A DNA stretch of 64,000 bases. Origin: Yersinia aleksiciae. GTDB taxonomy: Bacteria; Pseudomonadota; Gammaproteobacteria; Enterobacterales; Enterobacteriaceae. Below the pieces are notes generated by a model that worked only from the letters and a program-made list of their open reading frames with translations, did no database searches and was not told where the DNA came from. Below, piece after piece: positions 25,479 to 36,473 of the stretch. The translations under genes were made by a program, and so were the position numbers. The first letter of the stretch is position 1; each line of letters starts with the position of its first letter. The DNA lies in the NCBI RefSeq assembly GCF_001047675.1, contig NZ_CP011975.1, positions 2,024,073-2,088,072 of the forward strand. The letters run 5' to 3'.

Positions 25479-27581
25479 TTAATTACGGTTTCGGCTGACT
25501 TTAACCACATCCGGCATGATACGAATTTTACGCATAATGTTAGCCAGATGGACCCGGTCACGGGTAGTCAGGCGAATAAAGGCGCTGTATACCCGACCAT
25601 CTTTCTCTTCGGTATTCAGGCTCTGAATATTAGATTCGGCTGCATTAATTGCCGCCGTGAGATTTGCCAGCGCACCTTGTTGGTTGAACATATCGACTTT
25701 AATTTCAGCGATAAACTCTTGTTCAGTCTCCTGATCCCACTCAACCGCCATAAACTTCTCAGGCTCTTTTTGGTAGCCACGGATGTTACGACAAGATTCG
25801 TGATGGATGACCAAACCTTTACCCGGGCTGATATGGGCAATAATCGGGTCGCCTGGAATCGGACGGCAGCATTTGGCAAAGGTGATCAATACACCATCAG
25901 CACCTTTGATGGCCAGATTGCGTGTTCCGGAAGTTGCCAGTGTAGATGGGTCACCCAACAGGTTTTTAGCCACCACCACACTCATCGCATTGCCAAGACC
26001 AATCTCTGCCAGCAAATCATCCAGCGTCGCCAGCTTCATGCGCTCCAGCTCATGCTTGATATTCTCTTCAGGAATATCAGCCAGCTTACGACCATTGCCC
26101 AATGCATGATTCAGTAACCGACGGCCAAGGCTCACCGATTCATCACGCTTCAGGTTTTTCAGTAACTGACGAATTTTGGCGCGCGCTTTTGAACTGACAA
26201 CAAAATTCAGCCAAGCGGCATTTGGCCGTGCGCCCGGTGCGGTAATGATCTCAACGGTTTGACCACTGCTAAGGGGCTGAGAAAGTGGGTAGGGTTGGCG
26301 GTCAACACGGGCACCGACGCAGGCGTGACCGATATCGGTATGCACGGCATAGGCAAAGTCGACAGGTGTCGCACCGGCAGGTAGCTCAACAATGCGACCT
26401 TCCGGAGTGAAAACATAAATCTCATCAGGGAAGAGATCGGACTTCACGCTTTCAATAAATTCAAATGAGCTGCCCGCACTTTGCTGTAACTCCAGCAAGC
26501 TCTGCATCCAGCGCTGAGCGCGGATTTGTGCGGTGGTGCCGGATTCACCCTGCTCTTTATAAGCCCAGTGTGCAGCAACCCCCATTTCGGCCATCTGATC
26601 CATATCTTCAGTACGGATTTGCACCTCGACCGGCACCCCATGAGGACCGATTAATGAGGTATGTAGCGATTGATAGCCGTTAGCTTTAGGGATGGCGATA
26701 TAGTCTTTTACTCGACCAGGGCGAGGTTTATACAGACTGTGAGCCTGACCCAGCACGCGGTAACAAGTATCAACTTCTTTGACGATAACCCGGAACGCAT
26801 AGATGTCCATGATGGAGTGAAAGCGCTGCTCTTTCAGGTTCATCTTGCAATAGATGGAATAGAGGTGCTTTTCACGACCACTGACCCGACAAGGGATCCC
26901 CGCCTCAGTCAGACGCCCTTCAATCTCCGCCAAGATTTTCTGAATCATCTCTTTGCGGTTACCGCGCGCGGCTTTCACCACTTCTTTGATGACGCGGTAG
27001 CGATTGGGGTAGAGCGCTTCAAAACCCAGCTCTTCCAGCTCGGTTTTTAAATGGTGAATACCCAGCCGATGAGCAAGTGGGCTGTATATTTCAAGGGTTT
27101 CGCGGGCAATGCGGCGACGTTTATCTGGGCGTAATGAACCCAGCGTTCGCATATTATGTGTGCGGTCAGCTAGTTTGATCAAAATGACGCGGATATCCTG
27201 CACCATTGCCATGATCATTTTGCGGAAGTTTTCCGCCTGAGCCTCTTTCTTATCACGGAAGTTCAGTTTATCGAGTTTAGATACACCCTCGACCAGTTCG
27301 GCTACGCTCTTCCCAAACAACTGCTCCATATCTTGATATGTGGCAGGGGTGTCTTCAATGACGTCATGTAGTAACGCCGCCATTAAGGTTTCGTAATCGA
27401 GCCGCATCTCCGCGAGAATACAGGCCACAGCAACTGGGTGAGTGATATAAGGCTCACCGCTGGAGCGTGTCTGCCCCTCGTGAGCATCACGTGCAACAAG
27501 ATATGCCTGTTTGAGGCGCTTAATCTGCTCCTCTGGCAGGTAACGTTGAATCAGCAGATTCAGGCTTTCAAACAGGTACAA
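25479..27581 (-). CDS. spoT: Bifunctional (p)ppGpp synthase/hydrolase SpoT
   Basis: SpoT degrades and, under carbon, iron or fatty-acid stress, makes the alarmone (p)ppGpp. The 700-residue protein matches E. coli SpoT (702). The N-terminal HD hydrolase has HDVIEDT; the synthetase domain (about 230-350) includes GREKHLYSIYCKM and YRVLGQAHSLYKPRPGRVKDYIAIPKANGYQSLH; a TGS domain follows (about 385-450, DEIYVFTPEGRIVELPAGATPVDFAY), and a C-terminal ACT domain. The start codon is TTG, as I recall for E. coli, with no strong ribosome site. It lies 18 bases after rpoZ. Confidence 0.98.
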   Translation of the reverse strand: MYLFESLNLLIQRYLPEEQIKRLKQAYLVARDAHEGQTRSSGEPYITHPVAVACILAEMRLDYETLMAALLHDVIEDTPATYQDMEQLFGKSVAELVEGVSKLDKLNFRDKKEAQAENFRKMIMAMVQDIRVILIKLADRTHNMRTLGSLRPDKRRRIARETLEIYSPLAHRLGIHHLKTELEELGFEALYPNRYRVIKEVVKAARGNRKEMIQKILAEIEGRLTEAGIPCRVSGREKHLYSIYCKMNLKEQRFHSIMDIYAFRVIVKEVDTCYRVLGQAHSLYKPRPGRVKDYIAIPKANGYQSLHTSLIGPHGVPVEVQIRTEDMDQMAEMGVAAHWAYKEQGESGTTAQIRAQRWMQSLLELQQSAGSSFEFIESVKSDLFPDEIYVFTPEGRIVELPAGATPVDFAYAVHTDIGHACVGARVDRQPYPLSQPLSSGQTVEIITAPGARPNAAWLNFVVSSKARAKIRQLLKNLKRDESVSLGRRLLNHALGNGRKLADIPEENIKHELERMKLATLDDLLAEIGLGNAMSVVVAKNLLGDPSTLATSGTRNLAIKGADGVLITFAKCCRPIPGDPIIAHISPGKGLVIHHESCRNIRGYQKEPEKFMAVEWDQETEQEFIAEIKVDMFNQQGALANLTAAINAAESNIQSLNTEEKDGRVYSAFIRLTTRDRVHLANIMRKIRIMPDVVKVSRNRN

Positions 27582-27599
27582 GGCAGACTCGCAGTCTAA

Positions 27600-27875
27600 T
27601 TAACGACGACCTTCAGCAATCGCGGTAACCGCTTGGATCTCTGCGGCTTCCTGCTCTTGCTGCTCTTGGCGTTCACGAACATCGAGAATCTGATTAGTAA
27701 TCAGACCTTCTTCGATTTCGCGCAGCGCAATCACAGTAACTTTATCGTTCTCTTCTGGAACCAGTGCGTCTTTGCCGCCGGACTGGATTTGACGTGCCCG
27801 ACGAGCAGCGACCAACACCAGGTCAAAACGGTTACCAATTTTCTCTACAGCGTCTTGAACAGTTACGCGTGCCAT
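27600..27875 (-). CDS. rpoZ: RNA polymerase omega subunit
   Basis: Omega (91 residues) binds the beta-prime subunit, aids RNA polymerase assembly and forms part of one ppGpp site on the enzyme. The sequence [20 protein letters not shown]...RRARQ is essentially that of E. coli omega. Length is exact. It is the first gene of the spoT operon, an arrangement that joins alarmone synthesis with one of its targets. Confidence 0.98.
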
Positions 27876-27929
27876 AATTCTGCTACTCCACAGGTGACGA
27901 AATGACTGGGCATGATACTGAAACTCTGT

Positions 27930-28562
<633 letters not shown>

Positions 28563-28578
28563 TCAGTTGATTAGGTTG

Positions 28579-28660
28579 ATATACCCTTCTTACTCGAAGT
28601 TGCAACGGTGTTAGCGGCTCTCGCTGCCTACCCGTAACTCCAATTACTTTGGGTGTATAT
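28579..28660 (+). repeat. Internally deleted ERIC (about 80 bp)
   Basis: The sequence runs from ATACCCTTCTTACTCGAAGT through GCAACGGTGTTAGCGGCTCTC directly to GCTGCCTACCCGTAACTCCA and ends TTACTTTGGGTGTATA. Both ERIC ends are present, but the central CACCCGAATCACTTAC/GTAAGCTCATCGGGATT core, about 45 bp, is missing. It lies between the divergent gmk and ligB. The rest of that gap (28661-28911) shows no gene. Confidence 0.75.
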
Positions 28661-28869
28661 AGAAAGCAGAAGTGTGAATCTCCGCACAGTATACACGGCT
28701 GTTACGCGTCATGCAGCGTTACAACACATTTCACCTGAATGTTTTGTCTATAAACAGCCCGGATTTCTGATTTTGCGGGGAAGATTGCGTAATTTCGACT
28801 TGTTGCAGCAAATAGAAAAGTATTGTTCGGTAGCCTGCGCATTTAACGTTTTTGGCCTTCGACGGATAA

Positions 28870-30609
<1,740 letters not shown>

Positions 30610-30627
30610 AACTTCTGCGAGTCTGGC

Positions 30628-31245
30628 TCAGTGTTCTGAGTGATCATATTTGAAAACGGGCAGACCAAGGCGGAATCTTAATGCCAACAATCGAGCGCTT
30701 AGTCCAGTGATAAGGGTAATGATGATCACCCAGTTATGGGAGAGCGGTGTGTATTGCAGAGCAATGTAGATCCAAGCGGCAGCAAATGAGATACCGGCAT
30801 AGATCTCTTTCTGAAACACCAATGGGATGCAGTTACAAAACATGTCGCGTAAGACACCGCCAAAGACGCCGGTAATCACTGCGGCAATGGCAGCAATAAT
30901 CGTACTATGGCCCATGTCGAGGGCAATTTGTGCGCCAATAATGGAAAAAACAATCAGCCCAATAGCATCAAGCACAAGAAATAAGTGACGCAAGTGTTTC
31001 ATTAAAGGCGCCATCCAGGTTGTCACAATCGCAGCAACGGCGACAATCACAATGTATTCAGGGTGCTTAACCCAACCAAGTGGATAATGACCCAGCAGCA
31101 TATCTCTAACCGAACCACCGCCGATTGCCGTGGCAGACGCAATGATAATGACGCCAAACATATCCATTTGGCGACGGCCAGCAGCCAACGCCCCTGTCAT
31201 GGCTTCGGCTGTAATACCAATAATATAAAGCACGCTAAGTAGCAT
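30628..31245 (-). CDS. yicG: YicG, membrane protein with paired TRIC-like (UPF0126) repeats
   Basis: The 205-residue protein has about seven membrane segments and two tandem glycine-rich repeats: [20 protein letters not shown] (about 41-60) and [20 protein letters not shown] (about 127-146). This UPF0126/TRIC-type pattern is shared with E. coli YicG, also 205 residues; related prokaryotic TRIC proteins are cation channels, and YicG has been linked to glycine transport, which I have not verified. It converges on ligB. Confidence 0.92.
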   Translation of the reverse strand: MLLSVLYIIGITAEAMTGALAAGRRQMDMFGVIIIASATAIGGGSVRDMLLGHYPLGWVKHPEYIVIVAVAAIVTTWMAPLMKHLRHLFLVLDAIGLIVFSIIGAQIALDMGHSTIIAAIAAVITGVFGGVLRDMFCNCIPLVFQKEIYAGISFAAAWIYIALQYTPLSHNWVIIITLITGLSARLLALRFRLGLPVFKYDHSEH

Positions 31246-31550
31246 AATGAGTCAAATTTCTTAAGGGCTGCAAAGGTCGCAGAGTAATCACTCAGGTTGG
31301 TTGTCGCGACTGAGATTTTCTAAGTCATGATTTTATGATTATTTAATCTAATCTTTTTTTTAACTATCTATCTAATACATATAGATAAAAAATCATGTAT
31401 ATAATCATTTATCATTAATATTTCTAGGGTAAATGTAGCGGTTTGGATTCGGCGCGGGAGCTGGCGAGCCTATTTCATGATCGCTCAGTCTGATTGCAGA
31501 GCTCCTTATCCGATGGTAGTTTTTATCTTTTATTTCAGTGAGATTTGTTC
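31246..31550. other. AT-rich gap with no gene
   Basis: This 305-base gap lies between divergent yicG and the lipoprotein gene. The stretch 31320-31430 is strongly AT-rich (a run of eight Ts and repeated ATCTA/TAGAT around 31360-31390). It probably holds promoters for both neighbours. No open frame or RNA was recognised. Confidence 0.4.
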
Positions 31551-32015
31551 ATGGATAAGCGGGTTAATCGGTTCCACTATCGGGCTGTATTGTTTACCGG
31601 CATGATTGCTGCTGGCGTATTACTGAGTGGTTGTATTGATCGCCCTGTCCATGCTGACATAGCAACAGAGAAAGTCTCACCTCCGGTCTGTATTAAAGGT
31701 GAGCCGATGGCACAAACGACACTCTATTTCGGCTTGAATCGCCCTCATGGCCCCGCTATTACTACGACGGAATGGCAGTCTTTTGTGGATAATGATGTGA
31801 CCAGTCGCTTTAAAGAGGGGCTGACCGTCATTGATGCTAAAGGGCAATGGTTAGGAAATGATGGTCGTGTCGCCAAAGAGAGTAGCAAGGCGTTGGTGCT
31901 TATCCATAAAAATGATAAAGACGCTGATATTGAAGCTCTGCGCTCCCGCTATAAACAGCAGTTTGCGCAAGAGTCGGTAATGCGGGTTGATACTCGCGTG
32001 TGCGTCGATTTTTAG
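31551..32015 (+). CDS. Lipoprotein of the DUF3574 type
   Basis: This 154-residue protein has a lipoprotein signal: basic N-region (MDKRVNRFHYR), hydrophobic core, and lipobox LLSGC with the modified cysteine near residue 28. The mature part resembles DUF3574: TTLYFGLNRPHGPAITTTEWQSFVDNDVTSRFKEGLTVIDAKGQW, here noted as TTLYFGLNR, WQSFVDNDV and GLTVIDAKGQW. The function of this family is unknown. A TTG at 31545 would add two residues; the ATG at 31551 is preferred. It stands alone between two terminators or gaps. Confidence 0.75.
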   Translation: MDKRVNRFHYRAVLFTGMIAAGVLLSGCIDRPVHADIATEKVSPPVCIKGEPMAQTTLYFGLNRPHGPAITTTEWQSFVDNDVTSRFKEGLTVIDAKGQWLGNDGRVAKESSKALVLIHKNDKDADIEALRSRYKQQFAQESVMRVDTRVCVDF

Positions 32016-32067
32016 CAGTGAATTTCTAGCAGTGTAGCTCCGGCAGTGATGTTCTCGTGCGAATATT

Positions 32068-32105
32068 CGGCCTTTTATCTCTAATTGACGAGAGGTAAAA
32101 GGCCG
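32068..32105. terminator. Bidirectional hairpin between converging genes
   Basis: CGGCCTTTTATCTCT (32068-32082) pairs with AGAGGTAAAAGGCCG (32091-32105) with one G-T pair and an eight-base loop. The TTTTA within the arms may serve as a weak T-tract in both directions. It lies between the lipoprotein gene and the convergent transporter gene. Confidence 0.6.
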
Positions 32106-32128
32106 AGAGCATCATCTATTATGTCCGG

Positions 32129-33313
32129 CTACAGAATAAGTCCAGCAACGGCAGCGGAAAGTAAGCTGACTAATGTTGAACCATATACCAGTTTTAACCC
32201 AAAGCGCGAGACCACATTCCCCTGTTTTTCGTTTAGCCCCTTAATAGCACCTGCCACTATCCCAATAGAGGCAAAGTTAGCAAAAGAGACTAAAAACACA
32301 GAAAGAATGCCTAAACCGCGCGGAGACATTTCAGCCGCAACCTTTTTCAGCTCAATCATGGCAACAAATTCATTAGCGACCAGTTTGGTTGCCATAATAC
32401 TCCCAGCCTGCAAGGCATCTTGCGCAGGGATGCCAATCAGGAACGCCAGTGGATAAAATAGATATCCCAGTACACCTTGGAAGCTAATATGGAATAAGCT
32501 GCTAAATAAAGCATTAATAGCAGAAATGATAGCAATAAACCCGATTAACATTGCGGCTATAATCATCGCAATTTTAAATCCAGCCAGAATATACTCCCCC
32601 AACATTTCAAAAAAGCTTTGGTCTTCATGAAGCTTATTGAGCTTTAATTCGGGTTCATCAGTAGCTGGATAGGGGTTAATAATAGAAAGAACAATAAAAG
32701 TACTAAACATATTCAATATTAGCGCCGTTACCACAAATTTTGGTTCAAGCATGGTCATATAAGCACTTACAATTGACATGGATACTGTCGACATCGCTGT
32801 CGCCGCCATGGTGTACATTCTACGCGGCGATATATCAGCAATAATGCCTTTGTAGGCAATAAAATTCTCTGATTGCCCTAGAATCAATGTGCTTACGGCA
32901 TTAAAAGATTCTAGTTTACCCATCCCATTAACTTTGGACAGTAAGGTACCGACTACCCGGATGATGAGTGGTAATATGCGAAAATGCTGCAAAATACCAA
33001 TTAGCGCGGAAACGAAAATGATTGGGCAAAGAACATTCAAGAATATAAAAGCTAATCCTTGTTCATTCATGTTACCAAAAACAAAACTGGTGCCTACTGC
33101 GGCAAATTTCATCAATACTTCGAATAATCCAGCAAAATAGGTGATCGCGGCCAAGCCACTTTCTGAGTGTAAAAAGAAATACGCGAGTGCAATTTCTATA
33201 ATCAGCAATTGAAAAATATAGCGTAGCCTGATGCTTTTACGGTCACGGCTAGCCAGTAATGCCAGTATTGCAATCGTAATCAACGCCAGAAGAAAGTGCA
33301 GAATTTGCAACAT
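32129..33313 (-). CDS. nupC: NupC-type nucleoside permease (CNT family)
   Basis: Concentrative nucleoside transporters import nucleosides with protons or sodium. The 394-residue protein aligns along its length with E. coli NupC (400): [48 protein letters not shown] (substrate-contact loop), [35 protein letters not shown] and [14 protein letters not shown]. About eight to ten membrane segments are visible. Several NupC-like paralogues occur in enterobacteria, so this may not be the orthologue of E. coli nupC; the genomic place differs. It stands alone, convergent with the DUF3574-type gene and divergent from rpfF. Confidence 0.85.
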   Translation of the reverse strand: MLQILHFLLALITIAILALLASRDRKSIRLRYIFQLLIIEIALAYFFLHSESGLAAITYFAGLFEVLMKFAAVGTSFVFGNMNEQGLAFIFLNVLCPIIFVSALIGILQHFRILPLIIRVVGTLLSKVNGMGKLESFNAVSTLILGQSENFIAYKGIIADISPRRMYTMAATAMSTVSMSIVSAYMTMLEPKFVVTALILNMFSTFIVLSIINPYPATDEPELKLNKLHEDQSFFEMLGEYILAGFKIAMIIAAMLIGFIAIISAINALFSSLFHISFQGVLGYLFYPLAFLIGIPAQDALQAGSIMATKLVANEFVAMIELKKVAAEMSPRGLGILSVFLVSFANFASIGIVAGAIKGLNEKQGNVVSRFGLKLVYGSTLVSLLSAAVAGLIL

Positions 33314-33601
33314 AAGAAATCCGTTAGGGATAAAATTCAGTCAGCATTTTATCTGCAATAACAGATTTTTTTCATCTGAAATTCAACTCTCTTAAAAATA
33401 TATATTCTACGCATCGTATAGCGGTATCCAAAAAATTCCGGTTACTTAAATTTTTATTGCTTTTTCATCATTTATCCATTGAGTGACTCACTATTTATCT
33501 GCCAGCTTAAATTGCTGCGATTGCGGCATGTTTAGCGCTTCCTCAAGGAGGCTCAGGCTAAAAAAGTACTCTCTGTGTTCAACTAACTCATTGGATGGAA
33601 T

Positions 33602-34468
33602 ATGAATATGATTAATCTGCCTAGCTGCCGCCCTTTTACTGAAGCCGGTCATTTATCTCAAATATCGGCTTATTATGAAGAGGAGCGCAATATCATGTGG
33701 ATGTTACTGCGTGCTCATCCGCGCCCTTGTTTTAACCTGGAATTAATTGAAAATATTATGACGTTAGTTCAGGCCGCTAAAGAGTCAAAATTACCTTTTG
33801 ATTTTTGGGTAACCGGCTCAGTAGTACCCAATATGTTTAATGTGGGAGGTGATTTAAGCTTTTTTGCACAAATGATTCGCAGCCGTAAGCGTGAAGCGCT
33901 AATGGCCTATGCACGCGCTTGTGTCGATTGTGTTCATGCGGCATCTCGCGGGTTTGATACTGGTGCAATATCTATTGCGATGATTGAAGGCAGTGCGTTA
34001 GGTGGAGGATTTGAAGCCGCACTCGCCCATCATTTCGTGCTGGCACAAACAACTGCCAGAATGGGCTTTCCGGAGATTGCCTTTAATCTATTTCCTGGCA
34101 TGGGGGGGTATTCACTTGTTGCGAGAAAAGCCGGAATGCGAGTGGCTGAAGAGCTGATTTGGACCGGTGAACCCCATGCTGCTGAATGGTATGAGAGCCG
34201 TGGGTTAGTGGATAAATTATTTCAACCGGGCGATGCATACCTCGCAACTCGCACCTTTATAGACACGATAAGACCTAAGCTAAATGGTATGAGAGCCATG
34301 ATTAGGGTCCGGCAGCGTGTTTTGCAATTAACACGTTCTGAATTAATGGATATTACTGAGGATTGGGTTGATTCTGCATTCTCTATTGAGCCAAAAGATA
34401 TCGCCTATATTGAACGTTTGGTGATGTTACAAGATCGCCATACCTCGACAATGCCAAAGGCAATATAG
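33602..34468 (+). CDS. rpfF: DSF-family signal synthase RpfF (crotonase fold)
   Basis: RpfF makes cis-2-unsaturated fatty-acid signals (diffusible signal factor, DSF) from acyl carrier protein thioesters by combined dehydratase and thioesterase activity. The 288-residue product has the crotonase core GSALGGGFEAALAHH and MGFPEIAFNLFPGMGGYS; the two catalytic glutamates of Xanthomonas RpfF correspond to Glu138 and Glu158 here. FNVGGDLSFF forms the oxyanion-hole region. The partner rpfR is convergent, ten bases away, as in the RpfF/RpfR systems known from Burkholderia and Cronobacter. This gene context rules out an ordinary enoyl-CoA hydratase. The upstream 288 bases hold no other gene. Confidence 0.88.
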   Translation: MNMINLPSCRPFTEAGHLSQISAYYEEERNIMWMLLRAHPRPCFNLELIENIMTLVQAAKESKLPFDFWVTGSVVPNMFNVGGDLSFFAQMIRSRKREALMAYARACVDCVHAASRGFDTGAISIAMIEGSALGGGFEAALAHHFVLAQTTARMGFPEIAFNLFPGMGGYSLVARKAGMRVAEELIWTGEPHAAEWYESRGLVDKLFQPGDAYLATRTFIDTIRPKLNGMRAMIRVRQRVLQLTRSELMDITEDWVDSAFSIEPKDIAYIERLVMLQDRHTSTMPKAI

Positions 34469-34478
34469 TTTTTGGCAC

Positions 34479-36473
34479 CTAATCCAGTAAAAGGTGAGGG
34501 TGTTGTGTTACCAACCAATGCTCCAGTTCATCTGCGGGCATTGGTTTAGCGTAAAGGAATCCCTGCTTTTCATTAATACCAATAGAGTCCAGGAACTCCT
34601 CTTCCCCTGTCGTTTCCACCCCTTCGGCAATGACCCGCATTTTAAGGGCTTCGGCGACAACAATAATGGCTCGAACCAGAGATTGTGAGATAGGATTATT
34701 ATCAATGCCGCGCACAAAGCTTTGGTCCAGCTTAATGGCATCAATAGGGATACGCGCCAATTGGGAAAGTGAAGAATAACCTGTACCAAAATCATCCAAA
34801 TGAACTTGAGCCCCTAAGTGGCGCAACTGCTTCATAATGTTGATAGCGGCATCTTCGTCATCTATTAAGCAACTTTCGGTGAGTTCCACATCAACTAAGC
34901 TAGATTCCAGTTCGCTGGCTTCAAGAGACTCAATAAAACTGGTGACGATCGCCTCGTCAATTAATTGCCGAGCAGAGACATTTACCGCTACCCGCAGATT
35001 AATTCCTCGATTCTTCCAATCGACTGCCTGCTGCATTGATGTTTGCAGGACCCATTTACCTAGCGGCCCAATCAGCCCAGACTCTTCTGCATATGAGATA
35101 AACTCTAAAGGCGCGATTAAGCCGCGCTCAGGGGATAGCCATCGGACTAATGCTTCGACACTATGTACTTTACCGGTTTGTGTGGATATTTTTGGTTGAT
35201 AAAAGACTTGTAACTGATGCTGCTCTAAGCCTTTACGCAGATTAGTATCTAGCCATACATACTCAGATACTTTTTTATTCATCTCTTGTGAAAAGATTGA
35301 GTAGGTCCGTTTGCCATGTTCTTTCGCGGTGTACATGGCCGTGTCCGCACTGCGGATAATATTTTCCAGTGTTTCGCCGTGCTCAGGGCATAATGCAATG
35401 CCAATAGAGCAGCCGGTATATACCTCGATCAATCCCACTCTAAAAGGCGACTTCATACGGTTGAGAATGCGCTGTGTGGTTGCCTCTAGTTCCTGCATGG
35501 TGGCATTTTCGACCAGCACAATAAACTCATCGCCGCCCAATCGGGCAAGCATTTCGTTATCCTCTAAACAACTTAAAATAGCCAGCGAGACATCTTTGAG
35601 TAATCGGTCGCCAAACATATGACCGTAATGGTCGTTCACTTTTTTAAAGTTATCAAGATCGAGGTAAATAATACCCACCGAGGTGTCACCACGAGTTTGG
35701 ATCGCGCTATTAATCCGTTCATGAATCGCGTGGCGATTAGGCAGACCAGTAATCATGTCGGTATTAGCTAAAATCCTGAGGCGCTCTTGAGCTCGTCGCT
35801 CTTTGGTAATATCAGTTCCAGAACAGATGAGATAACGTTCATTTTTGCCACTGCCACTGTGAACAAACTTATTGCGGAATAAGAAGAGGCGTTTCCCTTT
35901 TACCGTATTAATCCAACGTTCAACTTCATAAGATGCGCCGCGTTGGAAGAAGCCTTCAATATTCTTACGTGAGGATGCACCCTCTTTGGCAGTCATAAAT
36001 AAGTCATAGACATTTTTGCCAATGACATCTTGTTCTTTTTTGCCGGTATATTCTTCGCTGAGGTGATTAAAGCGTTGGACGTAGCCATCTTTATCGAGAA
36101 TAACGATAACTGAATTCGCTTCGGAAACGACTTGTTCTGCAAAAGAAAGTCCCATCACTAAATCGCGAGCGACAGATTCGGTATCAGCATAGGCGGAGGC
36201 TGTTCCTCCCCACTCTTTGTCATTAATTTTGCGACCGACAAGGTGTAAATGGAGTGGATGACCATAAATTTCAATTTCTACATCTAAACTGGCAGTAATA
36301 CCGGTTAAGCCCCGGATTTTCATTGTTTGAACTGAATTAAGGGGAATCGCAATATTGGTTGTCCCTTTAATCGCAGACAACTCTAATGCTTGGCTGTCAA
36401 AAGCGAGTCGCCAAAAAGGACTATGGGTACCAAAATAGGTATTGAGGATCGATGTGTCTTGGTCTTCGAACAT
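34479..36473 (-). CDS. rpfR: RpfR/PdeR-type DSF receptor with PAS, GGDEF and EAL domains
   Basis: This cytoplasmic 664-residue protein has the layout of RpfR (E. coli homologue PdeR/YciR, 661): an N-terminal RpfF-interaction-type domain (about 1-105), a PAS domain (about 110-225) that would bind DSF, a GGDEF domain (about 235-400; intact RLGGDEF, GGDEF at 313-317) and an EAL domain (about 410-655; EAL at 440-442, with NVSARQL, VELTES, LDDFGTGYSSL, IKLDQSFV and VIAEGVE). In RpfR, signal binding switches the protein toward cyclic-di-GMP breakdown. Catalytic motifs of both domains look intact. No membrane segment is present. The pairing with rpfF identifies it as the signal receptor, not a plain PdeR. 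Confidence 0.88.
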   Translation of the reverse strand: MFEDQDTSILNTYFGTHSPFWRLAFDSQALELSAIKGTTNIAIPLNSVQTMKIRGLTGITASLDVEIEIYGHPLHLHLVGRKINDKEWGGTASAYADTESVARDLVMGLSFAEQVVSEANSVIVILDKDGYVQRFNHLSEEYTGKKEQDVIGKNVYDLFMTAKEGASSRKNIEGFFQRGASYEVERWINTVKGKRLFLFRNKFVHSGSGKNERYLICSGTDITKERRAQERLRILANTDMITGLPNRHAIHERINSAIQTRGDTSVGIIYLDLDNFKKVNDHYGHMFGDRLLKDVSLAILSCLEDNEMLARLGGDEFIVLVENATMQELEATTQRILNRMKSPFRVGLIEVYTGCSIGIALCPEHGETLENIIRSADTAMYTAKEHGKRTYSIFSQEMNKKVSEYVWLDTNLRKGLEQHQLQVFYQPKISTQTGKVHSVEALVRWLSPERGLIAPLEFISYAEESGLIGPLGKWVLQTSMQQAVDWKNRGINLRVAVNVSARQLIDEAIVTSFIESLEASELESSLVDVELTESCLIDDEDAAINIMKQLRHLGAQVHLDDFGTGYSSLSQLARIPIDAIKLDQSFVRGIDNNPISQSLVRAIIVVAEALKMRVIAEGVETTGEEEFLDSIGINEKQGFLYAKPMPADELEHWLVTQHPHLLLD

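Noticed and set aside
33602..34468. Ordinary enoyl-CoA hydratase of fatty-acid oxidation
   Set aside because: The sequence follows RpfF around both catalytic glutamates and the gene is paired with an RpfR-type receptor.
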